A DNA stretch of 64,000 bases, from positions 62,001 to 126,000 of the forward strand of contig NZ_CP040762.1 of assembly GCF_004683865.2 (NCBI RefSeq), given 5' to 3'. Below, piece after piece: positions 43,644-51,816 of the stretch. The stretch is from Paracoccus liaowanqingii (GTDB lineage: Bacteria > Pseudomonadota > Alphaproteobacteria > Rhodobacterales > Rhodobacteraceae). Numbering within the stretch: the stretch's first letter is position 1; every line of letters starts with the position of its first letter. Position numbers and translations under genes: made by a program. The notes beneath the pieces are model-generated. The model saw only the letters and a program-made list of their open reading frames with translations. It had not been told where the DNA came from and did no database searches.

Positions 43644-44846
43644 TCAGACCCGTTCCAGGGCGATCGCGATGCCTTGGCCTGCGCCGATGCACATCATCGA
43701 CAAAGATCGCCGTCCGCCGATGCGCAGCAGTTCCAGCGCCGCCGCGCCGGTGATGCGCGCACCCGACATGCCCAAGGGGTGGCCAAGCGCGATGGCGCCG
43801 CCATTGGGGTTCACGCGCGGGTCGTCGTCGGCGATCCCCAGATCCCGCAACGTCGCCAGACCCTGGCTGGCAAAGGCCTCGTTCAGCTCGATCACGTCGA
43901 AATCGGCCTGGCCCATGCCCAGCCTGGCCATCAGCTTTCGCGAGGCGGGCGCCGGGCCAAAGCCCATGATGCGCGGCGCGACACCCGCTACGGCCCCGCC
44001 CAGCACCCGGGCGATGGGCGTCAGGCCGTGACGGCGCGCGCCTGCCTCGGAGGCGATGATCAGCGCCGCCGCCCCGTCATTCACACCCGAGGCATTGCCC
44101 GCCGTGACCGTCCCGCCCTTGCGGAACGGGGCCTTCAGCGCCGCCAGCGCCTCGAGGGTCGTGGCACGGGGATGTTCGTCCCGATCCACGATGCGCGGAT
44201 CGCCCTTGCGCTGCGCAACGCTGACCGGGGTGATCTCCTGCGCCAGCCGGCCATCGGCCTGCGCCCGGGCGGCCTTGTCCTGCGAGCGCAGGGCAAAGGC
44301 ATCCTGATCGCCGCGGCTGATGCTGAAATCCTCGGCGACGTTTTCGGCTGTCTCAGGCATGGACTCGACGCCGTACTGCGCCTCCATTAGCGGATTGACG
44401 AACCGCCAGCCGATGGTCGTGTCGTGAATGGCGGTGCTGCGCGAGAACGCGGCCTCGGCCTTGGGCATCACGAAGGGGGCGCGGGACATCGACTCGACCC
44501 CGCCGGCGATCATCAGATCGGCCTCGCCAGCGCGGATGGCGCGGGCGGCGGCGATGATCGCATCCATGCCCGATCCGCAAAGCCGGTTGATGGTCGTCCC
44601 GCCGATCTCGACCGGCAGGCCGGCCAGCAGCAGCGACATGCGCGCCACGTTGCGGTTGTCCTCGCCCGCCTGATTGGCGCAGCCGAAGATCACGTCATCG
44701 ACCGCCTGCCAGTCGACGCCCGCATTGCGCGCCATCAGCGCGCGCAGCGGGATGGCCCCCAGATCGTCCGCCCGGACGGAGGACAGCGCGCCTCCGAACC
44801 GGCCGATGGGCGTGCGGATGTAGTCACAGATAAAGGCCTCGGTCAT
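43644..44846 (-). CDS. pcaF: 3-oxoadipyl-CoA thiolase
   Basis: 400-residue thiolase: nucleophile Cys in [19 protein letters not shown], and C-terminal [11 protein letters not shown] and [16 protein letters not shown] with the His and second Cys. Splits 3-oxoadipyl-CoA with CoA into succinyl-CoA and acetyl-CoA, the last step of the beta-ketoadipate pathway. The choice of PcaF over a general acetyl-CoA acetyltransferase rests on the adjacent pcaIJ and pca cluster. Starts one base after the pcaJ stop, in a pcaIJF operon. Confidence 0.9.
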   Translation of the reverse strand: MTEAFICDYIRTPIGRFGGALSSVRADDLGAIPLRALMARNAGVDWQAVDDVIFGCANQAGEDNRNVARMSLLLAGLPVEIGGTTINRLCGSGMDAIIAAARAIRAGEADLMIAGGVESMSRAPFVMPKAEAAFSRSTAIHDTTIGWRFVNPLMEAQYGVESMPETAENVAEDFSISRGDQDAFALRSQDKAARAQADGRLAQEITPVSVAQRKGDPRIVDRDEHPRATTLEALAALKAPFRKGGTVTAGNASGVNDGAAALIIASEAGARRHGLTPIARVLGGAVAGVAPRIMGFGPAPASRKLMARLGMGQADFDVIELNEAFASQGLATLRDLGIADDDPRVNPNGGAIALGHPLGMSGARITGAAALELLRIGGRRSLSMMCIGAGQGIAIALERV

Positions 44847-44847
44847 T

Positions 44848-45519
44848 TCACAGCTCCGGAACGGTCAGGTCAGTCACGGCGCCGTCGACATGCAGCGGCG
44901 CGCCGGTCAGGGATTGCAGGTCGTCGAACGATAGCGCGGCCAGCTTTTCGCGCAGCACGAAGCGTCCGCCCTCGATGTCCACCACCGCCAGCGAGGTATA
45001 GACCCGCGTCACGCAGGCCACCCCGGTCAGGGGCAGCGTGCAGGCCTGGACCAGCTTGGGCCTGCCGTCCTTGGTGACATGGTCGGTGATGACCGCGACG
45101 CGCTTGGCGCCATGGACCAGGTCCATCGCCCCGCCCACGGCAGGCACGCCCTTGGGCCCGGTGGACCAGTTCGCCAGATCGCCGCTCTGCGCGACCTGAT
45201 AGGCGCCCAGGATCGCCACATCCAGATGCCCGCCCCGCACCATCGCGAAGCTGTCGGCGTGATGGAAGAAGGCGGTGCCGGGCCGGATCGTCACTGCCTT
45301 CTTGCCCGCGTTGATCAGATCCCAGTCCTCCTCGCCCGCAGCTGGAGCCTCGCCGAAGCCGAGGATGCCATTCTCGGTGTGAAAGATTGCCTGGCGCCCC
45401 GCGGGCTGGAAGCGCGCCACCATTTCCGGGAAGCCGATGCCCAGATTGACATAGGCCCCGTCTTGGATGTCCTGCGCGGCCCGCCACGCGATCTGCGCGT
45501 TCGTCAGCTTGCCGGTCAT
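44848..45519 (-). CDS. pcaJ: 3-oxoadipate CoA-transferase, beta subunit
   Basis: 223 residues; class I CoA-transferase B subunit with GAYVNLGIGFPEMVARF, FHTENGILGFGEAPA (catalytic Glu in ENG) and GGAMDLVHGAKRVAVITDHV. With PcaI it transfers CoA from succinyl-CoA to 3-oxoadipate. ATG overlaps the pcaI stop (ATGA at 45516-45519). Confidence 0.9.
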   Translation of the reverse strand: MTGKLTNAQIAWRAAQDIQDGAYVNLGIGFPEMVARFQPAGRQAIFHTENGILGFGEAPAAGEEDWDLINAGKKAVTIRPGTAFFHHADSFAMVRGGHLDVAILGAYQVAQSGDLANWSTGPKGVPAVGGAMDLVHGAKRVAVITDHVTKDGRPKLVQACTLPLTGVACVTRVYTSLAVVDIEGGRFVLREKLAALSFDDLQSLTGAPLHVDGAVTDLTVPEL

Positions 45520-46250
45520 GCCGTCACCTCCGGGTATCGCGCCCCTGCGCGGTTCAGATCCTCCTCCTGCGCCGGGTCCGGCACGTGGACGAGGGCATCG
45601 ACGAAGATCCCCGGCGTGATCACCGCCTCGGGATCGATGCCGCCCGGCGCGACCACATGGCTGACCTGCACGATGGTCCGGGTCGCGGCCATGGCCATCA
45701 GCGGCGCGAAATTGCGCGCCGCCATCCGATAGGTCAGGTTGCCCAGATGGTCCCCGGTTTCCGCCTTGATGAGCGCGACATCGGCCTTCAGCCAGCGTTC
45801 CTGCACATAGGGGCGGCCGTCGAATTCGGCCACGGGCTTGCCCTCGGCCAGGTCGGTGCCGAAGCCCGTCGGCGTGTAGAAGGCCGGGATGCCCGCCCCG
45901 CCCGCACGAATGCGCTCGGCCAGCGTCCCCTGCGGGACCAGCTCCAGCGCGATCCGGCCGGCTTGGTAGCGGTCGGTGAACACTACCGGATCGGCAGAGC
46001 GCGGGAACGAGCAGATCATCCGGGCCACCATGCCCTGCTCGATCATCGCCGCGATGCCGACATGACCGTTGCCGGCATTGTTGTTGATGACGGTCAGCCC
46101 CGTCGGGCTGCCGGTGGCCAGGAAGCGGTCGATCAGCGCGTGGATCAGCTCGATCGGCGCGCCCGATCCGCCGAAACCGCCGATCATCACCGTGGCGCCG
46201 TCGCCGACCTCGGCGGTCGCGTCGGCCAGACTTGCGATGCGTTTGTCCAT
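45516..46250 (-). CDS. pcaI: 3-oxoadipate CoA-transferase, alpha subunit
   Basis: 244 residues; class I CoA-transferase A subunit with VMIGGFGGSGAPIELIHAL, VINNNAGNGHVGIAAMIEQG and FYTPTGFGTDLAEGKPVAEF. First gene of pcaIJF, divergent from the IclR-type regulator, with about 100 bases between. Confidence 0.9.
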   Translation of the reverse strand: MDKRIASLADATAEVGDGATVMIGGFGGSGAPIELIHALIDRFLATGSPTGLTVINNNAGNGHVGIAAMIEQGMVARMICSFPRSADPVVFTDRYQAGRIALELVPQGTLAERIRAGGAGIPAFYTPTGFGTDLAEGKPVAEFDGRPYVQERWLKADVALIKAETGDHLGNLTYRMAARNFAPLMAMAATRTIVQVSHVVAPGGIDPEAVITPGIFVDALVHVPDPAQEEDLNRAGARYPEVTA

Positions 46251-46308
46251 TAAGGCTCCTCCGTATGGGGACGGATTAGACCGGGCAGACCCCCTGCGCC
46301 AAGGGCTA

Positions 46309-46335
46309 TGTTCGCATCTTGAGTTTTGTTCACAT
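46309..46335. promoter_or_regulatory. direct repeats TGTTCGCAT / TGTTCACAT
   Basis: Two 9-mers with one mismatch, 18 bases apart (46309-46317 and 46327-46335), in the pcaI-pcaR divergent region. Possible binding site of the IclR-type regulator; supports its start at 46355 rather than upstream. Confidence 0.4.
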
Positions 46336-46354
46336 GCCAGGTATTCGTGGTCGC

Positions 46355-47113
46355 ATGGCGAACAGGACGGACATCATCGGATCGCTCGGCAAGGGATTGC
46401 AGGTGATCGAGGCGTTCGGGGCGGACCAGCCCCGCATGTCGATCTCGGACGTGGCGGCGGCGACCGGCCTGGATCGCGCCACGGCGCGCCGGTGCCTGCT
46501 GACGCTGCACGATCTGGGCTATGCCAGCTATGACGGCAAGTTCTTCGCCCTGACCGCGCGGGTTCTGCGCCTCGGCATGGGCGCCCTTGCGGCAATGCCC
46601 CTGGCGCATCTCGTGCAGCCCTGGCTGGAGCAGCTGTCCGACCGGATAGGGCAATCGACCTCGGTGTCGATCCTCGACGGGACCGAGATCGTCTATCTCG
46701 CCAGGGCGGCGCAGCGGCGGGTGATGTCGATCGGCCTGATGCCTGGATCGCGCTTGCCCGTGCATTGCACGTCGATGGGGCGCGTCCTGCTGGCCGCCCT
46801 TCCCCGCGATCAGGCCCTGGCGCTGATCACGTCGTCCGATCTGACGCCGCGCACGCCCCACAGCCTGACCGATCCGACCGAGATCATGACCCGGATCGAC
46901 GCCGCACGCCGGGACGGATACGCCGTCATCGACCAGGAGGTCGAGCCGGGCCTGCGCTCCATCGCCGTGCCCCTCCATTCGGTGCAAGGCCGCGTCATCG
47001 CGGCGATCAACACGGGCGTCGCCGCCGTGCAGGCGGATGCGACGGATCTGGTCGCGCTGTATCTTGAGCCGCTTCTGAAGGTTCAGGAGGGCCTACGGCG
47101 AGTGCTGCGATAG
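46355..47113 (+). CDS. IclR-family regulator of the pca genes (PcaR-like)
   Basis: 252 residues from ATG 46355; in-frame starts at 46334 and 46319 overlap the putative operator. N-terminal winged helix (LGKGLQVIEAFGADQPRMSI, SDVAAATGLDRATARRCLLT) and C-terminal IclR effector domain (VYLARAAQRRVMSIGLMPGS, HCTSMGRVLLAALP). PcaR/PobR/PcaU-type regulators of this family respond to 3-oxoadipate or protocatechuate. Divergent from pcaIJF, which it most likely controls. Confidence 0.85.
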   Translation: MANRTDIIGSLGKGLQVIEAFGADQPRMSISDVAAATGLDRATARRCLLTLHDLGYASYDGKFFALTARVLRLGMGALAAMPLAHLVQPWLEQLSDRIGQSTSVSILDGTEIVYLARAAQRRVMSIGLMPGSRLPVHCTSMGRVLLAALPRDQALALITSSDLTPRTPHSLTDPTEIMTRIDAARRDGYAVIDQEVEPGLRSIAVPLHSVQGRVIAAINTGVAAVQADATDLVALYLEPLLKVQEGLRRVLR

Positions 47114-47199
47114 CATGGGTTAATCGCAAGCTTTTATGTGTCTTGCCGCAACCGTATCACGCTCGCTAAACTCAACGACCCGGGACCTAGAGTATATCT

Positions 47200-48246
47200 T
47201 AGGCATCAGGATTCAGGCTCCCCAGCCAATATGGGATATGCTTCCCTTGTGCTGAGGCAGAGATAGGGGATCTGATGGGCAAGCCACATCCAATGGAGCT
47301 TCGGACCCGGGTCGTGACCTATGTGGACGAGGGGCATGGGCATCGCGAGGCGGCGCGGCACTTTCGGGTCTCGCCGAAATCTGTCAACGATCCGGTGAAG
47401 CTGAGACGCGAGACCGGGTTGTTGACGCCGAGACAGCAAGGCAATGGCGGCGGACATGGGAAGCTGGTGGGCGTGGCCGGATGGCTCAAGGCGCGTGTCA
47501 TGGCCAAAGGCGAGATCACGCTCAATGAATTGGTGGCTGAACTGGCCCAAACCCACAGCATCGCCGTCCACCGTGCCACTGTCTGGCGGATGTTGCGCGG
47601 GCTTGGATTGACACACAAAAAAAGCCCTGCAGGCGCTTGAACAGAAGCGCCAGGATGTTGCGGGGCTGCGTCATATCTGGATGGCAAGGCGCCAACCCTT
47701 CATGGTCAACCATCTGGAGCGGCTGGCCTTCCTTGATGAGACCGGGCTCAAGACCAACATGACCAAGGCCACCGGCTGGTCGCCTTGCGGGCAACGTTTC
47801 GTGGATCATGCGCCGTTTGGATATTGGCGGAGCCAGACCTTCACTGCAGCGCTACGCCATGACCGGCTGGACGCGCCTTGGGTGATCAACGAGGCGATGA
47901 ACGCCGAGATGTTCGAACTTTATATCAAAACCCAGCTCGTCCCGACGCTCCGGGCCGGCGACGTCGTCATTCTGGACAACCTCTCCAGCCACAAGAGCCC
48001 TGCCGCTGCGGCTGCACTGCATGATATCGGCGCGTGGTTCTTGTTCCTGCCGCCATACAGCCCCGATCTCAATCCGATTGAAATGGCATTTGCCAAGCTC
48101 AAGGCTCTTGTCAGAAAAGCTGCCGCAAGGACCTACGATCAGCTATGGGCCGCGGTCGGCCAAGTCTGCGACCTGTTCTCCGACGAGGAATGCTACAACT
48201 ACTTTAAAGCCGCAGGCTATGAGGTCGATTGAGTGCAACCGGCTCT
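47200..48246 (+). mobile_element. IS630-family element, two-frame transposase
   Basis: Separates the pcaR end from aroQ. Both sides carry CTAGAG-like ends (47191 region and, on the minus strand, 48246), but the inner repeats are not clear, so the boundaries are approximate. Confidence 0.55.
47275..48232 (+). CDS. IS630-family transposase, expressed through a frameshift at A7
   Basis: First frame 47275-47640: HTH region HREAARHFRVSPKSVNDPVK and a second wHTH (HSIAVHRATVWRMLRGLGLT). Second frame up to 48232: LAFLDETGLKTNMTKATGWS (first Asp), GDVVILDNLSSHKSPAAAAA (second Asp), PYSPDLNPIEMAFAKLKAL (Glu). The frames meet at AAAAAAA (47617-47623), where HKK is followed in the other frame by ALQALEQKRQDVAGLRHIWM. 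IS630 elements often use such slippage, so the gene may be functional; a plain indel is the alternative. Confidence 0.8.
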
Positions 48247-48250
48247 AGCT

Positions 48251-48703
48251 TCAGCGTGAAGGCGTAGTACCGAGATTGCCCAGTATCTGCCTGATGGCCT
48301 TTACCGACGTTGGATAGCCCATTGGACCCAGTCCCGCGATGACCGCCGTCACCGCCCGCGACATCAAGGAATGCTGATAGATCTCTTCCCGCCGGTGGAT
48401 GTTCGAGATGTGCAGCTCGATAATCGGTCCATCGAACATTTTCAGCGCATCGAGGATCGGGATCGAACGAAAGCTGAGACCGGCGGGATTGATGATGATT
48501 GCAGCCCCTTCGTCGATGGCCTCGTGGATCCAGTCGACAAGCTCGGCCTCGGCATTCGATTGGCGAAAGACCACCGGGGCATCACCGGCAGCGGCCCGGC
48601 ACATCGCCTCTATTTCCACTAAGGTCGTGTGACCATAGATTTCTGGTTCGCGCCGACCAAGGCGGTTCAGGTTGGGTCCATTCAGGATATAAATTGGCTT
48701 CAT
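48251..48703 (-). CDS. aroQ: type II 3-dehydroquinate dehydratase (catabolic role likely)
   Basis: 150 residues with NGPNLNRLGRREPEIYG (N-terminal motif with catalytic Tyr), NPAGLSFRSIPILDAL and ELHISNIHRREEIYQHS (catalytic His). Interconverts 3-dehydroquinate and 3-dehydroshikimate. In this context (TRAP transporter upstream, quiC and pca genes nearby) it most likely serves quinate breakdown, as QuiB-type enzymes do. Transcribed after dctPQM; AAGGAT precedes ATG 48703. Confidence 0.9.
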   Translation of the reverse strand: MKPIYILNGPNLNRLGRREPEIYGHTTLVEIEAMCRAAAGDAPVVFRQSNAEAELVDWIHEAIDEGAAIIINPAGLSFRSIPILDALKMFDGPIIELHISNIHRREEIYQHSLMSRAVTAVIAGLGPMGYPTSVKAIRQILGNLGTTPSR

Positions 48704-48720
48704 GAGGGTATCCTTGTTCG

Positions 48721-50013
48721 TCAGCCCGTATAGCCAAAGCGTCGCGGCAGCCACAGGACCAGGTCGGGGAACAGCGTCAGGATCGCCAGCGCGACTAGCA
48801 GAGAGACGATGAACGGGATCAGGTCGCGGATCAGCGCACCCAAGGGTGCCTTGGTAATGCTCTGCATGATAAAGATCAGCAGCCCGTAGGGAGGGGTAAT
48901 CAGGCCGATCATGACGTTGACGACCACGACGACCCCGAAATGCACCAGATCGACGCCAAGCGCGTTGGCCGTGGGGATGAACACCGGCACGATCACCAGG
49001 ATGATCGCCGTCCCCTCCAGCAGGCATCCCAGCAGCAGAAGAACCGCATTGACCAGCAGCAGGAACTGCAGCGGCGTCAGATCATACCCCGCCAGCGCGA
49101 TCCGCAGCGTTTCGGGGATGTTCTCGGCGGTGACGACATAGTTGAAGACCAGCGCCCCGGCGATCAGCATGCCGATGGCCACGGACGACCGCGCGCCGCC
49201 GACTAGCGAATGATACAGCTGGCGCAGGCTGACGCTGCGATAGAGCAGGGCGGACACCAGCAGCGCATAGGCGGCGGCGACGGCGGCAGCCTCGGTCGGG
49301 GTCATCGCGCCGCTGTAGATCCCGCCCAGCAGGACGACGGGCATCATCAGCGCCGGCAGGGCCCGCGCCGTCACGCCCGGCAGCTCACGCAGGGGCACCG
49401 GCTCCTCGACCGGGAAGTTGTGCCGCCGGGCGGTGAAGAAGACGACGATCATCAGCATCAGCCCCATCAGCAGCCCCGGCAGGATGCCCGCCAGAAACAG
49501 ATAGCCGATCGAGGCATTCGAGATCAGCGCATAGAGCACCATCGGGATCGATGGCGGCACGATGGGCCCGATGACGGCAGAACTGGCGGTCAGGGCCCCG
49601 GCAAAGCTGCGGGAATACCGGCCATTGCGGGTCATCATGTTCGAGATGACCCGCCCGGACCCTGCCGCATCCGCGAAGGCCGATCCGGACATGCCGGAAA
49701 AGATGATCGACTGGACCACATTGACATAGGCCAGCCCACCCTTGAACCGCCCCACCAAGGCATTGCAGAAGCGAAGCAGGCGGTCGGTCATGGACCCGAC
49801 ATTCATCAGCTCTGCTGCCAGGATGAACAGCGGCACGGCCAGAATGACATAACCCGTGAACATGCTGTTGAGCAGCCGTTCGGCCACCAGCCCCATATCC
49901 TGACCCCGCATCGCCATATAGACGACGGAACCGGAAATCATCGAAAGGCCGATCGGCAAGCCCAGCAGCGCCAGGCCGCAGATGACCACCAGCGTTATGA
50001 TGAAGGGATCCAT
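48721..50013 (-). CDS. dctM: TRAP transporter large permease (DctM-type)
   Basis: 430 residues, about 12 membrane helices; typical segments GLPIGLSMISGSVVYMAM, IIFSGMSGSAFADAAGSGRV, AVIGPIVPPSIPMVLYAL and TPPYGLLIFIMQSI. Its ATG shares a base with the dctQ stop (TGATG). Forms with DctQ and DctP a sodium-coupled uptake system; the substrate is probably an acid of the quinate/shikimate/protocatechuate group. Confidence 0.95.
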   Translation of the reverse strand: MDPFIITLVVICGLALLGLPIGLSMISGSVVYMAMRGQDMGLVAERLLNSMFTGYVILAVPLFILAAELMNVGSMTDRLLRFCNALVGRFKGGLAYVNVVQSIIFSGMSGSAFADAAGSGRVISNMMTRNGRYSRSFAGALTASSAVIGPIVPPSIPMVLYALISNASIGYLFLAGILPGLLMGLMLMIVVFFTARRHNFPVEEPVPLRELPGVTARALPALMMPVVLLGGIYSGAMTPTEAAAVAAAYALLVSALLYRSVSLRQLYHSLVGGARSSVAIGMLIAGALVFNYVVTAENIPETLRIALAGYDLTPLQFLLLVNAVLLLLGCLLEGTAIILVIVPVFIPTANALGVDLVHFGVVVVVNVMIGLITPPYGLLIFIMQSITKAPLGALIRDLIPFIVSLLVALAILTLFPDLVLWLPRRFGYTG

Positions 50014-50588
50014 CAGCGGGCCTTTCCTGCCTGTGTGTCGGGAAGCGGGGCGGGGGGATCGACAGGGTCGTAATTGCTCTCGGATTCGCCACCCGGCCTG
50101 CCGCCAAGCGGGTCGTGACCCCGCAGGGCCCGTGCCGCCAGCGACAGATAGCGCAGGATGACCGCCACGGCGAAGATCACATAGATCGAATACAGCCAAT
50201 CATAGCGGATGCGCAGATAGGCCGTCCGCTGCACCTTCATGAAGGTCACGTAATCCCAGACCGCCGGCAGCGAGACCGCGAACAGCCCCACGATGCCGAT
50301 GGCGGAAAGGACCGTCATCGCCCGGCGCAGACCGGGCCGGACGCTGCCATAAACGATGTCGAACCGGATTTCATCCTCTTCGCGCAGAAGAAAGGCCGCA
50401 CCGAACAGGACCAGCCAGATCCACAGGACCGTTCCCAGTTCGGCCGCCCAGCCCGAGGGCCAGTTCAGTACATAGCGGTACAGGATGGTCACGATGAAGG
50501 ACAAGAACATGACGGCCATCAAGGCGGCCGCCACCGCCTCGACGCCATGTCTCAGCCATCCCGCCATCCGGGTCAGTGCCTGTCGCAT
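50013..50588 (-). CDS. dctQ: TRAP transporter small permease (DctQ-type)
   Basis: 191 residues with four membrane helices (VEAVAAALMAVMFLSFIVTI, LGTVLWIWLVLFGAAFLL, MTVLSAIGIVGLFAVSL, LYSIYVIFAVAVILRYLSL) and an RYVLNWPSGWA motif after helix 1, typical of DctQ. Between dctP and dctM on one transcript. The C-terminus has a polar Pro/Asp-rich extension of about 35 residues. Confidence 0.9.
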   Translation of the reverse strand: MRQALTRMAGWLRHGVEAVAAALMAVMFLSFIVTILYRYVLNWPSGWAAELGTVLWIWLVLFGAAFLLREEDEIRFDIVYGSVRPGLRRAMTVLSAIGIVGLFAVSLPAVWDYVTFMKVQRTAYLRIRYDWLYSIYVIFAVAVILRYLSLAARALRGHDPLGGRPGGESESNYDPVDPPAPLPDTQAGKAR

Positions 50589-50621
50589 CCTGTCCGTCCC
50601 CTCGCTGCCGCCGCCTGCCGG

Positions 50622-51611
50622 TCACATGCCGTTGACGCGATCCAGCATCCCGTCCGGCCAGGACGCCGAGAGGGGAGAGTCGAGATAGGCCTGCTGGGCA
50701 TGGCTGCGAAACGCGTCGATGTCCGGGGTATGGACGTCCAGCCCTTCGTTGCGGAAGAAATCCGCCAGTTCGGCCTCCTGGGTCTGATGCTCGGCCGCGC
50801 TCCAGGCCAGCGCCTCATCGGCGGCGGTCTGGAATGCCTCCTGCTGTTCGGGCGTCATGTCCTCCCAGACTGCTGCCGATACGGTCAGCAGATCGAAGGC
50901 GACAAGATGCGAGGTGAGGGCGATCTGCTCCATGACCTCGTAGAACCGCATGTTCTGCACGTTGGGCAACGGATTGTCCTGCCCGTCGATCGCGCCGGTT
51001 TGCAGGCCGGTATAGGTCTCGGCATAGGCCATCGCGGTCGGATTGGCGCCGATGGCCTGTCCCAGGAACTGCCAGGCCTCGCCGGGCGGCATGCGAAGCC
51101 GGACGCCTGCCATGTCTTCGGGGGTCTTGACCTGCTCGCCATCGACCAGCCCCACGTGACGTGTCCCGAAATAGGTCGGACCCAGAATGTGAATGCCCAG
51201 CTGCTCTTCGGCCAGGGTCTTCATGTCCTGACCCGCGTCGCTCTCGAAGAAGGCCAGCAGGTGATCCACGTCGCGGAACAGATAGGCCGAGGTTAGGATC
51301 GACCATTCGGGGATCTGGTTGGCGATGTCCTGGGGCGCGATGTTGCCCATCTCCAGATTGCCGCGCTGCAGGGCGACAAGCTCGGTCCCCTGACTGAACA
51401 GCGTGCCGCCATAATGCATCTCGAAGGTGAAATCCTCGGCGACGGCCTCCTGCAGGCGGGCCATCATCTCGGTCCGGATATCCTGTTCCGAAAACACGGC
51501 CGAGAACCGCAGTGTCTGCGCGTCCTGCGCCAGCGACATCGTCGCGGCACAGGTTGAGATCAGCAGCGCCCCCGCTGCCAGCACCTTGCGGCGCACCATG
51601 GACTTGGTCAT
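50622..51611 (-). CDS. dctP: TRAP transporter substrate-binding protein (DctP-type)
   Basis: 329 residues from ATG 51611 (GGGAGGAG at 8 bases); signal peptide ending near ATMSLAQ. DctP features: LRFSAVFSEQDIRTEMM, ELVALQRGNLEMGNIAPQDI, VRLRMPPGEAWQFLGQAIGA, and GLQTGAIDGQDNPLPNVQNM with the conserved Arg for the carboxylate. Ligand likely a carboxylated ring compound. Divergent from the two-headed GntR regulator. Confidence 0.9.
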   Translation of the reverse strand: MTKSMVRRKVLAAGALLISTCAATMSLAQDAQTLRFSAVFSEQDIRTEMMARLQEAVAEDFTFEMHYGGTLFSQGTELVALQRGNLEMGNIAPQDIANQIPEWSILTSAYLFRDVDHLLAFFESDAGQDMKTLAEEQLGIHILGPTYFGTRHVGLVDGEQVKTPEDMAGVRLRMPPGEAWQFLGQAIGANPTAMAYAETYTGLQTGAIDGQDNPLPNVQNMRFYEVMEQIALTSHLVAFDLLTVSAAVWEDMTPEQQEAFQTAADEALAWSAAEHQTQEAELADFFRNEGLDVHTPDIDAFRSHAQQAYLDSPLSASWPDGMLDRVNGM

Positions 51612-51715
51612 CGGACTCCTCCCAGAGCGTGATTGCCAGCGACGCCCTCCGCGCCGCCTTCGTCTCACCCTACATCAAACATTTCATGTTCCAACCAAAA
51701 ATATCTTGTTCTTCT

Positions 51716-51733
51716 GATGAAACTGATTTCATC
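51716..51733. promoter_or_regulatory. perfect inverted repeat GATGAAA-N4-TTTCATC
   Basis: 7-bp arms around CTGA, midway in the 205-base divergent region between dctP and the GntR-type regulator gene. The sequence is AT-rich here and the site fits an operator for that regulator. Confidence 0.5.
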
Positions 51734-51816
51734 CGATGTTATGGTGTGGGGTCGTGACAAAAATCGTGGCGGGGGCCATGACGGAGCAAGGAACGGGGCC
51801 GTGACGGGGGACGTGC

